NCBI RefSeq assembly: GCF_004309355.1 | Contig: NZ_BJCC01000027.1 | Span: forward strand, 34,653-98,652 | DNA: 64,000 nt | Source: Enterococcus florum | Lineage (GTDB): Bacteria; Bacillota; Bacilli; Lactobacillales; Enterococcaceae | Direction of reading: 5' to 3' | Part shown: piece by piece, positions 37,749 to 47,126 of the stretch | Numbering within the stretch: the stretch's first letter is position 1 | Layout: the number at the start of each line of letters is the position of its first letter | Program-made: the position numbers and the translations under genes | Notes under the pieces: generated by a model | What the model was told of the DNA's origin: nothing | The model's database searches: none | The model's input: the letters and a program-made list of their open reading frames with translations, nothing else

Positions 37749-38940
37749 TTTTTCCCTTTTCTGAATATAATTCAATTATTAAGTAGGAACTAATGATTGC
37801 AAAACGAATCTGCGAAAATCGATCATAATAAGTAACTTGCGCCACTTCATTAATAAGAATAGAAAAAAAAGTAAATAGCATACATGAATAAAGAACATCT
37901 TTTTTATTTTTTACAATAATTAGACAAATAAAAGTTATGAAATATGATGAATAATAGATTAGAAAACCTATTACTCCGTTATTTGCTAAAATCTCAACGA
38001 AATTATTGTGTGCATAATATCCTGTAGTTTCTCTAACTGACTCAATTCCATTCCCAAAAAAGGGACGCTTAAAAAAGAGCTGGGTAGCTTGTTCAATAAG
38101 CAATTTTCTATGATTCATCGACCCCTCTGCAGTACCTTCACCAAAAAACATAAAAATTAGCTGTTGTAGCCTCTCTCTACTTAAAGTAAACATATCTAAT
38201 TTTCTAAACATTGTTATGATGATAATAAAAAATATACTTGAAACAAAAACACGTTTGAGTGTTAAATTCTTTTTTAAAAAAGAATAGAAAAAGATAATGA
38301 ACCCAACAAAGAGAGTAAGATACGTCTTTCTCGAACCAGATAAAATTGAGAAAGAAAAACAAAGAATTGTCGATCCACCTATGAATATCATGTTAGTGTA
38401 ATTTTTATTTTTTATATTTTCAAAAAAAAGGAAAATTCCTAGGCAAGCAACATAAGAACAAATGATTCCTAAGAAATTTGGGTTCGTCAATTCTGAGCCT
38501 ATTCGAGTCCCTTGGCTTAAAGCAGAACTGATTTGGGCAATATTAAAATTATATTTTGAAAATACGACAAGTGAAAATACTGTGCCTCCCGTAATAACAG
38601 CATAAAGTGAGCGCTCAATTTGTCCATTGGAAACAAGTATATTAACTGTAACTACAATTAGTATAAAACAAGTGAACATTTGAAATAATGTATACTCAGC
38701 TTGACTATTTCTTAGATAGATTGATTGAAAACAATTGTAAAGTAAAAAGAAGACATAGAATAGACAATAATACGTTAGAAAAAACTTACCTCTTTTTAAA
38801 ATAAGAATAATTCCCAAAAGGATACAAATACAAAGAACACCATTTTTTAAAATTTTTAGTTCTGGTAAAAATTGCAACGATAAAATTGCAATAATGCAAA
38901 CATACAATGAAAAAAAGCTTAGTTTTTTTATATCAATCAT
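37741..38940 (-). CDS. wzy: Wzy-type polysaccharide polymerase (O-antigen ligase family)
   Basis: A 399-residue polytopic membrane protein with about 11 hydrophobic helices. The O-antigen ligase/Wzy family loop is visible as FFGNGIESVRETTGYYAHNNFVEILANNGVIG (H-N-x-x-x-E) near residues 298-329, and GSELTNPNFLG earlier. It would join repeat units outside the membrane. Placed between cpsD and wzx as in Wzx/Wzy capsule loci. Confidence 0.85.
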   Translation of the reverse strand: MIDIKKLSFFSLYVCIIAILSLQFLPELKILKNGVLCICILLGIILILKRGKFFLTYYCLFYVFFLLYNCFQSIYLRNSQAEYTLFQMFTCFILIVVTVNILVSNGQIERSLYAVITGGTVFSLVVFSKYNFNIAQISSALSQGTRIGSELTNPNFLGIICSYVACLGIFLFFENIKNKNYTNMIFIGGSTILCFSFSILSGSRKTYLTLFVGFIIFFYSFLKKNLTLKRVFVSSIFFIIIITMFRKLDMFTLSRERLQQLIFMFFGEGTAEGSMNHRKLLIEQATQLFFKRPFFGNGIESVRETTGYYAHNNFVEILANNGVIGFLIYYSSYFITFICLIIVKNKKDVLYSCMLFTFFSILINEVAQVTYYDRFSQIRFAIISSYLIIELYSEKGKNV

Positions 38941-38948
38941 TTATGGCC

Positions 38949-39617
38949 TCAATAGTATCCAGAAAATTTTGATTTCTTCGTATCGTTGTAAATTATTCCA
39001 AATAAAGAACTTTCAGACAATTGGATCATATCCATCGCTCTTTTTAAAGATTTTTTTTTTGTAAAATTTTCTCGAACAATAAGAATTAAACCCTCTACTT
39101 TATTTGATACAATTAAGGAATCACTAGAAACAATTAAAGGTGGAGTATCAAAAAGAATTAAATCAAATTTTGATTTACAAGAATCTATAAAAAAATCAAA
39201 ATTTTGTGAATCTAATAAATCTGAAGGCTCTTTTTTTGAAGAACCACTAGTAATAATACTTAAATTTTCAATAATCGTGCATTTAATTACATCATCGAAT
39301 TTTATATCTTCATCGGATAGTAAGTTGCTTAATCCTAGTTCATTTGTAAGTTGAAATGCTTTATGGATACTCGGATTTCTCATATCAGCATCCACTAAGA
39401 GAACTTTCGTCCCTTTATCAGCATAAGAAATTGCTAAATTAGCTATTGTTGTAGTTTTACCTTCATTCGCCTCCGAGGAAGTAAACATTAAAGTATTACT
39501 ATTCTTTATTTTAGCTATATAATTTATTCCAGTTCGAATCGTTCTTAATTGCTGGACATAGGAGGAATCCTTTACAAAAAAAGACATTAAAGGAAATGTT
39601 TTTTGGCTTTTTTTCAT
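38949..39617 (-). CDS. cpsD: Capsule tyrosine kinase CpsD/CapB
   Basis: A 222-residue BY-kinase. Walker A SSEANEGKTTTIANLA, Walker A' VLLVDADMRNPS and Walker B LILFDTPP are all intact. The C-terminus ends SKFSGYY, with only two tyrosines, short beside the usual Tyr-rich cluster. The ATG at 39617 has AAAGGT upstream; a GTG at 39644 overlapping cpsC has no ribosome site. Works with CpsC to set chain length. Confidence 0.92.
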   Translation of the reverse strand: MKKSQKTFPLMSFFVKDSSYVQQLRTIRTGINYIAKIKNSNTLMFTSSEANEGKTTTIANLAISYADKGTKVLLVDADMRNPSIHKAFQLTNELGLSNLLSDEDIKFDDVIKCTIIENLSIITSGSSKKEPSDLLDSQNFDFFIDSCKSKFDLILFDTPPLIVSSDSLIVSNKVEGLILIVRENFTKKKSLKRAMDMIQLSESSLFGIIYNDTKKSKFSGYY

Positions 39618-39640
39618 TTTTTGAGGACCTTTCTCTTGAA

Positions 39641-40363
39641 TCACTTTCTACGTCTCAAATGAATAGACTGTTCTAATCTTAAGTTTCCTATTCTCGTTGC
39701 CTCTTTAACAGTTATTTTTTCTAAACTTCCTAAAGGCACTATATTATAAATCTCTTCGATATAGCGCTCGTTTTTCACGGTTCCATTAAAAACATCTTTA
39801 ACAAGCACAATTATCAGTGTTATCGATATTCCAATTATCAACCCAGAAATAAATGATATTTTTAAATTAGGTGATATTTTTTGTGTATCATTTCCGGCTG
39901 GAGAAACAATTGTAATTGTATCATTTTTTAAAATTTCTCTCGCTTTTTCCTGAAAAACTTGTGAAGTTTTATCTGCTAATCTAACAGCTTTTCTAGAACT
40001 TTCTGACGTAGCTTGAATAGTGAAAACTTGTGAGTCCGGAGATTGCTTCACCTCAATACTTTTTTTCAATTGTTCTAAACTAATGTCATCTTCTTCTAGT
40101 TCATTCATTACAGTTCCTAAAACAACAGTACTTTTAGCAAAGTCTTTATATGTTGTTATGGACAAAATATTAGCATTCACTTCACTTTGATTTTTTGAAT
40201 CTATCCCTCCAATTAATTGGGCTGAGGAAGTGTATTTAGGTGTGATAAAGAGAATACTCCCTAAAACAATAAATAAAGTTACAATACTAGTTCCTAATAG
40301 TAGTATCCATTTTTCTTTCTTAATAATGTCTAAAAGATCCGTAAGATTGATTTGGTATCGCAC
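39641..40363 (-). CDS. cpsC: Capsule chain-length regulator CpsC (Wzz family)
   Basis: A 240-residue Wzz-type co-polymerase and activator of CpsD. Two transmembrane helices (about residues 18-40 and 170-192) flank an extracellular domain. The N-terminal LTDLLDIIKKEKWILLLGT is typical. The cytoplasmic tail is short and basic. Directly upstream of cpsD. Confidence 0.9.
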   Translation of the reverse strand: MRYQINLTDLLDIIKKEKWILLLGTSIVTLFIVLGSILFITPKYTSSAQLIGGIDSKNQSEVNANILSITTYKDFAKSTVVLGTVMNELEEDDISLEQLKKSIEVKQSPDSQVFTIQATSESSRKAVRLADKTSQVFQEKAREILKNDTITIVSPAGNDTQKISPNLKISFISGLIIGISITLIIVLVKDVFNGTVKNERYIEEIYNIVPLGSLEKITVKEATRIGNLRLEQSIHLRRRK

Positions 40364-40368
40364 AAAAA

Positions 40369-41448
40369 TTATCTCCTTGTTTCGAATATTTTCTCCAACT
40401 GTTCAATATAAATTTTCCAACTTTGATTTTCTATTGTCTCAGTGATGCGTTCAGGATCAATATCTTCTCTAGTAATTTCCTCAATGGTCTTTCTGAAAGT
40501 AGCTATATCCCCATTTCTAACTACTTTTCCTCTCAAAGGGTTAGTCAATATCTCCTTAATTGCCCCAGGAACATCAAATGCTACTACTCTTTTTCCGAAG
40601 GATAAAGCTTCCATGATTACATTAGGATAGGATTCATATGCAGAGGACACCACTAATAAGTCTGATTTTCTATAAAGATCTGATATCTCTATCAATTCGC
40701 CACATAATGTTACTCTATTTTGAAGATTTAATTTGAAAATCATATTTTGCACTTTACTTTTCTCTGGACCATCTCCGACTATAGTTAGATGATAATCACT
40801 ATTTAACCCTTTCATTATCTCCAGCAAAAGTAAAGTTCTCTTCAATGGTACTAATCTTCCAATAGATAATAGATTTTTTGTTTCATTTTCGATTATTGGA
40901 TAATCTATATCTTGTTTATCTATCGGATTTGATAATATGTAGATTTTCTTATCAGAACGATTAATAAGATTATTCAGTTCACTTTTCATAAATTCCGACT
41001 GAGCAATTATAATATCCAAGCGAGAAATTAAATATTTATAAATAGCTTGAACAAAAAATTTTGTTATAGCGTTTTGATTATTAATAACTTCCGAATGCAC
41101 CATAGTTTCTCTTCCTATGTATAAACAATCTTTATAAAAAAAATTAACTATTCCACAAAATGTATTTGCATTGAACACTGTAGAAAAAGTAATATCTGGC
41201 TTTATTCGGCAAATTGTTAAGATCAAATTTGTTATTTTTTTTATTTTACTTCGATAACACAATGTTTGAATGGTTACTTCCTTGTTTACTATTTTTCTTA
41301 AGGCTCCCTTTTTCTCAAACACAATTAAAATGACATCATACTTTTTTTTGTCTAATCGATTAGCAATATTTACGAAGAGTTTTTCTGCTCCTCCCACTCT
41401 TAGACTCGGAAGAACCATAACAATTTTCTTTTTTTTCATTTGGTTCAT
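40369..41448 (-). CDS. Glycosyltransferase family 4
   Basis: A 359-residue GT-B retaining glycosyltransferase. The N-terminal KIVMVLPSLRVGGAEKLF and the C-terminal donor site (LSIGRLVPLKR, then SDLLVVSSAYESYPNVIMEALSFGKRVVAFD with the E-x7-E pattern) are clear. Donor and acceptor cannot be told. The ATG at 41448 is preferred; GGAGG lies 14 nt upstream. Confidence 0.9.
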   Translation of the reverse strand: MNQMKKKKIVMVLPSLRVGGAEKLFVNIANRLDKKKYDVILIVFEKKGALRKIVNKEVTIQTLCYRSKIKKITNLILTICRIKPDITFSTVFNANTFCGIVNFFYKDCLYIGRETMVHSEVINNQNAITKFFVQAIYKYLISRLDIIIAQSEFMKSELNNLINRSDKKIYILSNPIDKQDIDYPIIENETKNLLSIGRLVPLKRTLLLLEIMKGLNSDYHLTIVGDGPEKSKVQNMIFKLNLQNRVTLCGELIEISDLYRKSDLLVVSSAYESYPNVIMEALSFGKRVVAFDVPGAIKEILTNPLRGKVVRNGDIATFRKTIEEITREDIDPERITETIENQSWKIYIEQLEKIFETRR

Positions 41449-41456
41449 ACGATTTT

Positions 41457-42764
41457 CTAAAGCCTCCAATAATTCATTCCAAATTCTAGAAAATCTTTTT
41501 TGCTTAACATACCCTTAATATCAAAAATAATTTTAGAATTAGTCAATTTAGAGATCCAATAATCTATTTCTTTCTCTTTAAATACATCATGATCTACGGC
41601 TAAGACTATTGCATCAAGATCGCTCATTTCTTCCTCGTGAACAAGTGAAATCTGGAGTTCATTTTCCACATGGACAGAATCAGCAATAGGGTCATATACA
41701 ATTGGATCTATTGTAAACTCTCTTAATTCCTCGATAATGTCTAATACCTTTGTATTTCTCGTATCTGGACAGTTTTGCTTAAATGTAATACCAAAAATAC
41801 CTACTCTAGCTGTACAAATGCCACCATTTTTTTGAGCTAACATTTTTACTAATTCTTGTGCGATTCTTTTTCCAAGTCCATCATTTATTTTTCTCCCTGC
41901 TAGTATTACTTCCGGATGGTAACCCAAAGCTTCGGACTGATGAGTTAAATAATATGGATCTACACCTATACAGTGTCCCCCAACTAAACCAGGAGTAAAA
42001 TCTAAAAAATTCCACTTCGTTTTGGCTGCCTCTAAAACTTCTTTCGTATCTATTTCCATTCGATGAAATATAACTGATAACTCATTCATAAAAGCTATAT
42101 TGATATCTCTTTGAGAATTTTCAATAATTTTTGCTGCTTCGGCAACCTTAATAGAAGAAGTTTTATACGTTCCAGCATCAACAATTGTATCGTATATCTG
42201 AGCGATCATATCTAGTGCATCCTTATCTGAACCTGAAACAAGCTTTACGATTTTTTCTAACCTATGTACTTGATCCCCAGGGTTGATTCTTTCTGGTGAA
42301 TAACCAACCTTAAAATCCTCTCCACACGTTAATCCCGAAACCTTTTCTAGGATAGGAATACAAACTTCTTCAGTCAATCCTGGATAAACAGTGGATTCGA
42401 AAACGACAATCGATCCCCTTACTAAATTCTGTCCAATCGTATTTGTTGCAGTTTTCAAAGGTGTAAGATTTGGTGTTTTATCTTTGTTTATAGGCGTAGG
42501 TACTGCAACAATATGAAACTTGGCTTCTCTCAGTTTATTGGGATTTGAAGTAAATTGGATCGTCGTATTTTTAATGTTTTTCCCAACCTCATTTGTTGGG
42601 TCAACACCACTCTTGTACTGGTCGATCTTTTGACTATTCGAATCAAAGCCAATCACATCAAATTTTTTTGAAAATGCAACTGCTATCGGGAGTCCAACAT
42701 ATCCCAGACCGATAATCGATAGTGCTGTTTCCTTTGCCCTAAGTTTCTGAACTAAATTCTCCAT
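41457..42764 (-). CDS. UDP-N-acetylhexosamine 6-dehydrogenase (WbpO/TviB type)
   Basis: A 435-residue UDP-sugar dehydrogenase that oxidises C6 to a uronic acid. The NAD motif IIGLGYVGLPIAVAFS, GYSPERINPGD and the LVGGHCIGVDPYYLTHQSEALGYHPEVILAGR block carrying the catalytic Cys are diagnostic for the WbpO/VipA/TviB branch (GGHCIGVDPYYL). Start at 42764 (MENLVQKL) after GGAG. Overlaps the upstream transferase by 26 nt. Product probably UDP-GalNAcA or UDP-GlcNAcA. Confidence 0.9.
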   Translation of the reverse strand: MENLVQKLRAKETALSIIGLGYVGLPIAVAFSKKFDVIGFDSNSQKIDQYKSGVDPTNEVGKNIKNTTIQFTSNPNKLREAKFHIVAVPTPINKDKTPNLTPLKTATNTIGQNLVRGSIVVFESTVYPGLTEEVCIPILEKVSGLTCGEDFKVGYSPERINPGDQVHRLEKIVKLVSGSDKDALDMIAQIYDTIVDAGTYKTSSIKVAEAAKIIENSQRDINIAFMNELSVIFHRMEIDTKEVLEAAKTKWNFLDFTPGLVGGHCIGVDPYYLTHQSEALGYHPEVILAGRKINDGLGKRIAQELVKMLAQKNGGICTARVGIFGITFKQNCPDTRNTKVLDIIEELREFTIDPIVYDPIADSVHVENELQISLVHEEEMSDLDAIVLAVDHDVFKEKEIDYWISKLTNSKIIFDIKGMLSKKDFLEFGMNYWRL

Positions 42765-43878
42765 GACTAATCTCTCCGTAATCCTCTTCATCAATGATTG
42801 TTCGTATGATTTTCAGATATTCTATAATAATTATTTTCCGATCAAATCGTTCTTCAACAATTTTACGTCCTTCCTTTCCCATTAGTTCGAGTGCATATGT
42901 ATCCTTTTTTATTATTTTCTCTACCGCCCCCACAAGCGCATTTACATCTTTAGTAGGGATTAAATAACCCGATTCTCCATTTCTTACAATCTCTTTGCAG
43001 CCTGGAATATTGCTTGCTATCACCGGTCGTCCCATTGCTGCTGCTTCTAATAAAACATTAGACATTCCTTCATGATACGATGGTAGAACTATCACGTCAG
43101 CCCTTTTTATAATATTTCTGACATCATCCAGTTCTCCCAAATAAAATACGTTGCTATTTTTCTGATGATCTCTAATTGATTCTTTGTAACTATTGTCAAT
43201 ACTTCCTGCGATGTTAAAAATGCATTTCTTTCTCGATTTCTTCACAATGTTTGCCGCTTCCAAAAACTCTTCAATTCCCTTATCCTTCATTATTCTTGAA
43301 AGAAACAAAATTTCTCTATTTTCTTTTGATACAATCGGCTCCAATTGGAATTCTTCTAAATTTATTCCAGAACCCGCCAATACGGAATGAGACCCCCTTA
43401 AAATCTTCTTGTTTACAAAATAAGATTGATTGGCTTCGTTTTGAAAAAAAACATGGAAGACTTCACGAAAAGAAAATTTATACATTTTAACAAGAAGTTT
43501 TTCTAGTTTTAAATCTGTGGAAAAACCTGTACCTAAGCCTGTAATGTTTGCTACAAAGGGTATATTTAGGATTCTTGCCGCAAATGCACCATAAATATTC
43601 ATTTTAATTGTAAAACCTAAAATAACAATCGGATTAGTTTTTCTAATTAATTTTATCAACTTGAAAATCAAAAAAAACTCCCTGATTGGATTCTTACCAT
43701 GATTGTCAAAGTCAATATTGTGTAGTCTTACACCTCTATTATGGAAATAGTCCAATTCACTCCCGTATGGACAAAGAAGTTCAATTTCATATCCCTCTTC
43801 GACTAAATTTCTTATTAACTCTTTACGTGTTTGATATGTATATTTTGCGCCAGTAGAAAGTATCAAAATCTTCCCCAA
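42739..43878 (-). CDS. Glycosyltransferase family 4, PglA/CapM-like
   Basis: A 379-residue GT-B transferase. NITGLGTGFST near residue 112 is a motif of PglA/WbpU-type transferases using amino sugars, and the donor site reads LFLSRIMKDKGIEEFLEAA and ADVIVLPSYHEGMSNVLLEAAAMGRPVIA. First gene of the capsule operon; a 290-nt A+T-rich leader precedes it. Confidence 0.88.
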   Translation of the reverse strand: MGKILILSTGAKYTYQTRKELIRNLVEEGYEIELLCPYGSELDYFHNRGVRLHNIDFDNHGKNPIREFFLIFKLIKLIRKTNPIVILGFTIKMNIYGAFAARILNIPFVANITGLGTGFSTDLKLEKLLVKMYKFSFREVFHVFFQNEANQSYFVNKKILRGSHSVLAGSGINLEEFQLEPIVSKENREILFLSRIMKDKGIEEFLEAANIVKKSRKKCIFNIAGSIDNSYKESIRDHQKNSNVFYLGELDDVRNIIKRADVIVLPSYHEGMSNVLLEAAAMGRPVIASNIPGCKEIVRNGESGYLIPTKDVNALVGAVEKIIKKDTYALELMGKEGRKIVEERFDRKIIIIEYLKIIRTIIDEEDYGEISHGEFSSET

Positions 43879-44108
43879 TTTTATACAACCCTTCGTATTT
43901 GATAATCTTTGTAAAAAGAAAATGTGTCTTACTTTTGATCTCTCTTTTTAAATGAAAAATCATCGCTCTTTCTCGTTTAAGTTGTTTAATTGCATTTATG
44001 AATACAAAATAGAGGGCTAAACACTCACCCTCCTCAACAAAATTAGTATATCATATTTTTTTATAATAAAATCAAAATATTTACAATTTTTAAAACAAAA
44101 AATAATGC
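43879..44108 (-). promoter_or_regulatory. Capsule operon promoter region and leader
   Basis: Very A+T-rich. A minus-strand -10 TATACT lies at 44046-44051; TTGATT 19 nt upstream could be a weak -35. A GAGGG/CCCTC hairpin lies early in the leader, and about 160 nt separate the -10 from the first gene. No terminator or known riboswitch was recognised in the leader. Confidence 0.45.
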
Positions 44109-44109
44109 T

Positions 44110-44142
44110 TTTGGGTTTTAATCGTGTCTCATAAAACCCAAA
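44110..44142 (-). terminator. manA terminator
   Basis: TTGGGTTTTA and TAAAACCCAA arms, then a T-rich run on the minus strand after the manA stop. Confidence 0.8.
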
Positions 44143-44170
44143 AACATTACTTTTCTAAAAAGATTAAATG

Positions 44171-45118
44171 TTATTTTCCTGGAGTAGAAGCAATTACCTT
44201 CATTTCTCCTTCCAACATCCAAGACTCTATATCATTTGGTAAAATGCAGCTGCTGCCGGCTTTTACCTCATAACTTTGTCCGTTAACAACTAGATTTCCA
44301 TAACCGTCTACTACTGTCATTAATGTGTATGCCCCTGTTTTTTTAAGCGACAACTGACCTGCGACATCCCACTCGTAAACGTTGAAAAATTCAGTCTCTA
44401 AATAAGTCACGATTGACGAATTTCCGTTTCTTGACTCTTGAATTTCGAGGTAAGGGCTGATAGCAGGAACTGTCGTTACATCGATGGACTGTTGGATATG
44501 CAGTTCACGCGTGTTTCCCTCGTCATCCTTGCGATCATAGTCATACACCCGATAGGTTGTATCCGAGCTTTGCTGGGTTTCTAAAATCAATATACCGCTG
44601 CCGATTGCATGGATTGTCCCGCTTGGTACATAGAAGAAATCTCCTTTTTTTACAGGCACATAACGCAGTAATTTGTTCCATTCTTCGTCTTTGATCATTT
44701 CTGCCAGCTCTTCACGGGTTTCAGCATTATGCCCATAAACGATTTTGGAACCTGGTTTAGCATCAATTACATACCAGCACTCCGTTTTACCAAGTTCTCC
44801 TTCATGCTTCAATCCATATTCATCATCCGGATGAACTTGGACAGACAAGTCATCTGCAGCATCCAAGATTTTGGTGAGTAATGGAAAAACTTCTTCTGAA
44901 GGATTTCCAAAAACTTCTTTGTGTTCTTCCCATAATTTGTCTAGTTTCCATCCCTTGAATGGTCCGTTTTCGACAACACTTACCCCGTGAGGATGCGCGC
45001 TGATGGCCCAATCCTCACCAATTTTGTCATTCGGCAGATCAAATCCGAAAACCGTATGGAGTTGATCTCCTCCCCAAATTTTCTCTTGAAATACTGGTTT
45101 TAAAAATAATGGTTCCAT
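44171..45118 (-). CDS. manA: Mannose-6-phosphate isomerase, class I
   Basis: A 315-residue zinc cupin interconverting mannose-6-P and fructose-6-P. Metal ligands are visible in LSVQVHPDDEYG and GKTECWYV, with the later FYVPSGTIHAIG His. The N-terminal FLKPVFQEKIWGG is typical of the Firmicutes type. ATG at 45118 follows GAGGAG; the longer ORF upstream overlaps the previous gene. It may supply mannose-derived precursors. Confidence 0.95.
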   Translation of the reverse strand: MEPLFLKPVFQEKIWGGDQLHTVFGFDLPNDKIGEDWAISAHPHGVSVVENGPFKGWKLDKLWEEHKEVFGNPSEEVFPLLTKILDAADDLSVQVHPDDEYGLKHEGELGKTECWYVIDAKPGSKIVYGHNAETREELAEMIKDEEWNKLLRYVPVKKGDFFYVPSGTIHAIGSGILILETQQSSDTTYRVYDYDRKDDEGNTRELHIQQSIDVTTVPAISPYLEIQESRNGNSSIVTYLETEFFNVYEWDVAGQLSLKKTGAYTLMTVVDGYGNLVVNGQSYEVKAGSSCILPNDIESWMLEGEMKVIASTPGK

Positions 45119-45131
45119 CGTCTTTTCTCCT

Positions 45132-46163
45132 CTATTTGTGATATAGTTTCGCTCGTTCATTTAAATACACTGTTAAAATTTCATCACGGTGCTTTACATA
45201 TTCTGCTCGAAAGTCCTTTGGATGAACACGATTGGACAAAAATACGAAGGCAGATTGTTTTATAGGATCAATGAGTAAGAAAGTTCCAGTATAGCCTGTA
45301 TGAAACAACAAAGGCTGTTTATCTAGTGAGCTATATTTCAGATCCCACCCAATGCTGCGTCCCCCAGTTTTAGTCGGGGTTTGATCCTTTAATAGGTTGA
45401 AAATCGTCTGCCCTTGTAAATAAGGGTAGCCAGAGATTTCACCTTGATCAAGATACATTCGCACAAATCGATTAAGATCCTTAAGGTTGGAAAATAATCC
45501 GGCATTTCCAGCATGCTCAGCCAGCACCCGTGCTTTCGGGTCGTGAGTAATTCCCTTTAGAATGGTCCCATTTGCGAGTTTTTCAGTAGGAACGATTCTA
45601 TCATAAGGGGCTTTTGGTAAAAATAAACTATCGTTCATATGAAGCGGTGTCAATACGACGTCTTGGAACACGTCAATCACCTTCTTCTGATACATCTTTT
45701 CAATCAAAAAACCTAAAAGAATTGTTCCTGCATCAGTGTACTTAACGGTTTTGCCTATCTTTTTTCCTCCGTGAAGTTTTAGATAGGCAGCAATCAATTC
45801 TTGCTGGTTTAGTCGATCCCGATTGGAGATATACATCTGAATATCCGAAGTGTGAGTCAGCAAATGGCGCAATGTGATTGTTGGATCGACAAATTCAGGT
45901 AAATGGGACTTTAATGAATCATCCCAAAAAAGTCTTTTTTTCTCCTGCAAGTGCAGCATAACAGTGGTTGTGCAAACCACTTTAGTCAGTGATGCAACAT
46001 CGAACAAATAGTCCTTCTTCATCTGCCGTATTTCCGGCTCAATCTCGGCATACCCAAAAACAACAGTCTCCTCTTGCTGCTCTTCAGCAAACGAAAAAAC
46101 GGCTCCAGGGAAAACGCCACTTCGCTGTTTTTTCTCAATGATGGTTTTGGTTTCTGGATATAT
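45132..46163 (-). CDS. Beta-lactamase-fold serine hydrolase (class C/esterase family), apparent ATA start
   Basis: A class C beta-lactamase-like hydrolase. The nucleophile motif S-x-x-K is in DVASLTKVVCTT, the Y-x-N equivalent in VKYTDAG, and HTGYTG serves as the KTG-like motif. The first ATG (46022) is only 10 codons before the SLTK serine and would delete the first strand of the fold. The frame is open upstream with good family sequence (YPETKTIIEK, SGVFPGAVFSF). The only codon fitting the GGGAGGGG ribosome site is ATA at 46161-46163, giving 343 residues. Either a rare ATA start or a lost start codon. Confidence 0.7.
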   Translation of the reverse strand: MYPETKTIIEKKQRSGVFPGAVFSFAEEQQEETVVFGYAEIEPEIRQMKKDYLFDVASLTKVVCTTTVMLHLQEKKRLFWDDSLKSHLPEFVDPTITLRHLLTHTSDIQMYISNRDRLNQQELIAAYLKLHGGKKIGKTVKYTDAGTILLGFLIEKMYQKKVIDVFQDVVLTPLHMNDSLFLPKAPYDRIVPTEKLANGTILKGITHDPKARVLAEHAGNAGLFSNLKDLNRFVRMYLDQGEISGYPYLQGQTIFNLLKDQTPTKTGGRSIGWDLKYSSLDKQPLLFHTGYTGTFLLIDPIKQSAFVFLSNRVHPKDFRAEYVKHRDEILTVYLNERAKLYHK

Positions 46164-46200
46164 TAGAACCCCTCCCTCGTCTTGCTCACAACACTTTTAT

Positions 46201-46228
46201 ATTATATCAAACTAGGCAATGGTGGCAA
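46201..46228 (-). promoter_or_regulatory. Promoter of the hydrolase-manA operon
   Basis: TTGCCA (46223-46228), 16-nt spacer, TATAAT (46201-46206) on the minus strand, about 38 nt ahead of the ATA codon. Confidence 0.75.
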
Positions 46229-46264
46229 TCATTCCCATCATTTTCTAAAGAATAAAAAACAAAA

Positions 46265-46294
46265 AAGAACAGCACTCACTAATGTACTGTTCTT
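46265..46294 (-). terminator. Terminator of the VOC gene
   Basis: AAGAACAG and CTGTTCTT arms, then TTTTTTGTTTTTT on the minus strand, 11 nt after the VOC stop. Confidence 0.85.
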
Positions 46295-46304
46295 ATGATC
46301 CATC

Positions 46305-47126
46305 CTAGTTTGTCGTGAACCACCATTCGATCCCGATAGCATCATAAATAGTGATCATTGTTTGTTTTTTGTCTACGTAATACTCTTTATCATTTTCTTC
46401 TAAATGTGCCAAAAGCTTGGCCAATTTTGCTTTCGTCACTTGAAAACGAATAAAATCCAGGCCAAGAACCTTGTCAGTAGGCAAGTCGATCGTCCCACCT
46501 GAAGCATAACTCAATCCAACGTTGAAATCACCTCGATTGAGTACACGAACATCATTTTTTTCATCATATGTTCTCAAGCCTAGCACGTCCGACAAAAATT
46601 GCTGCTCTTTTTCGACATCGCTTACATTCAAATGGATTTTGTCAAAATAAGAGTGATGCACTTTTTCTCGTTTCGTTGCTTTTTTTAGTAAAGAATCTAA
46701 TGAAAACGCCTCTGGTTTCACTGTTGAGCGGTCTTTACTCGGTCCATAGAAGATCTCGATCTCATTTCCTTCAGGATCCTCAATCAATAACCCTTTTTCT
46801 CCCTCCGCCTGCAAAGCATCCTTGATTGGATAGTTCTCTTTGTTGGCTCGATAAAGCACGTTCGCAAGCTCTTCAATATTTGGTACAACGAGCGAAAAAC
46901 GTTGCAGCTTTTTGATTTCTCCCGAATACTCTTCTGCTCTAGGACTTTCCTCTAACCAAAGCAGTTCTGTTGCAGGATCTTTGTAGCCTAAAATTGCCAA
47001 TTCATTTTCTTCTCGCAACAAGTGAAAACCGACAATATCTCGATAGAAGTGAATCATTAAATCACGGTTTTTTACTCGAATCGCGATGGTTTTTAAGGTG
47101 AGTACACCTAAGTCGAATATCCCCAT
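46305..47126 (-). CDS. VOC (glyoxalase/dioxygenase-fold) protein, CatE-like
   Basis: A 273-residue protein with two vicinal-oxygen-chelate modules: one from about residue 10 (LKTIAIRVKNRDLMIHFYRDIVGFHLL) to 125 (EDPEGNEIEIFYG), and a second from about 160 (FDKIHLNVSDVEKEQQFLSDVLGLRTY). It resembles CatE/YwbC-type ring-cleaving dioxygenases and two-module glyoxalases, but the metal His positions are only partly evident, so substrate is open. ATG follows GGAGGG. Monocistronic. Confidence 0.8.
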   Translation of the reverse strand: MGIFDLGVLTLKTIAIRVKNRDLMIHFYRDIVGFHLLREENELAILGYKDPATELLWLEESPRAEEYSGEIKKLQRFSLVVPNIEELANVLYRANKENYPIKDALQAEGEKGLLIEDPEGNEIEIFYGPSKDRSTVKPEAFSLDSLLKKATKREKVHHSYFDKIHLNVSDVEKEQQFLSDVLGLRTYDEKNDVRVLNRGDFNVGLSYASGGTIDLPTDKVLGLDFIRFQVTKAKLAKLLAHLEENDKEYYVDKKQTMITIYDAIGIEWWFTTN

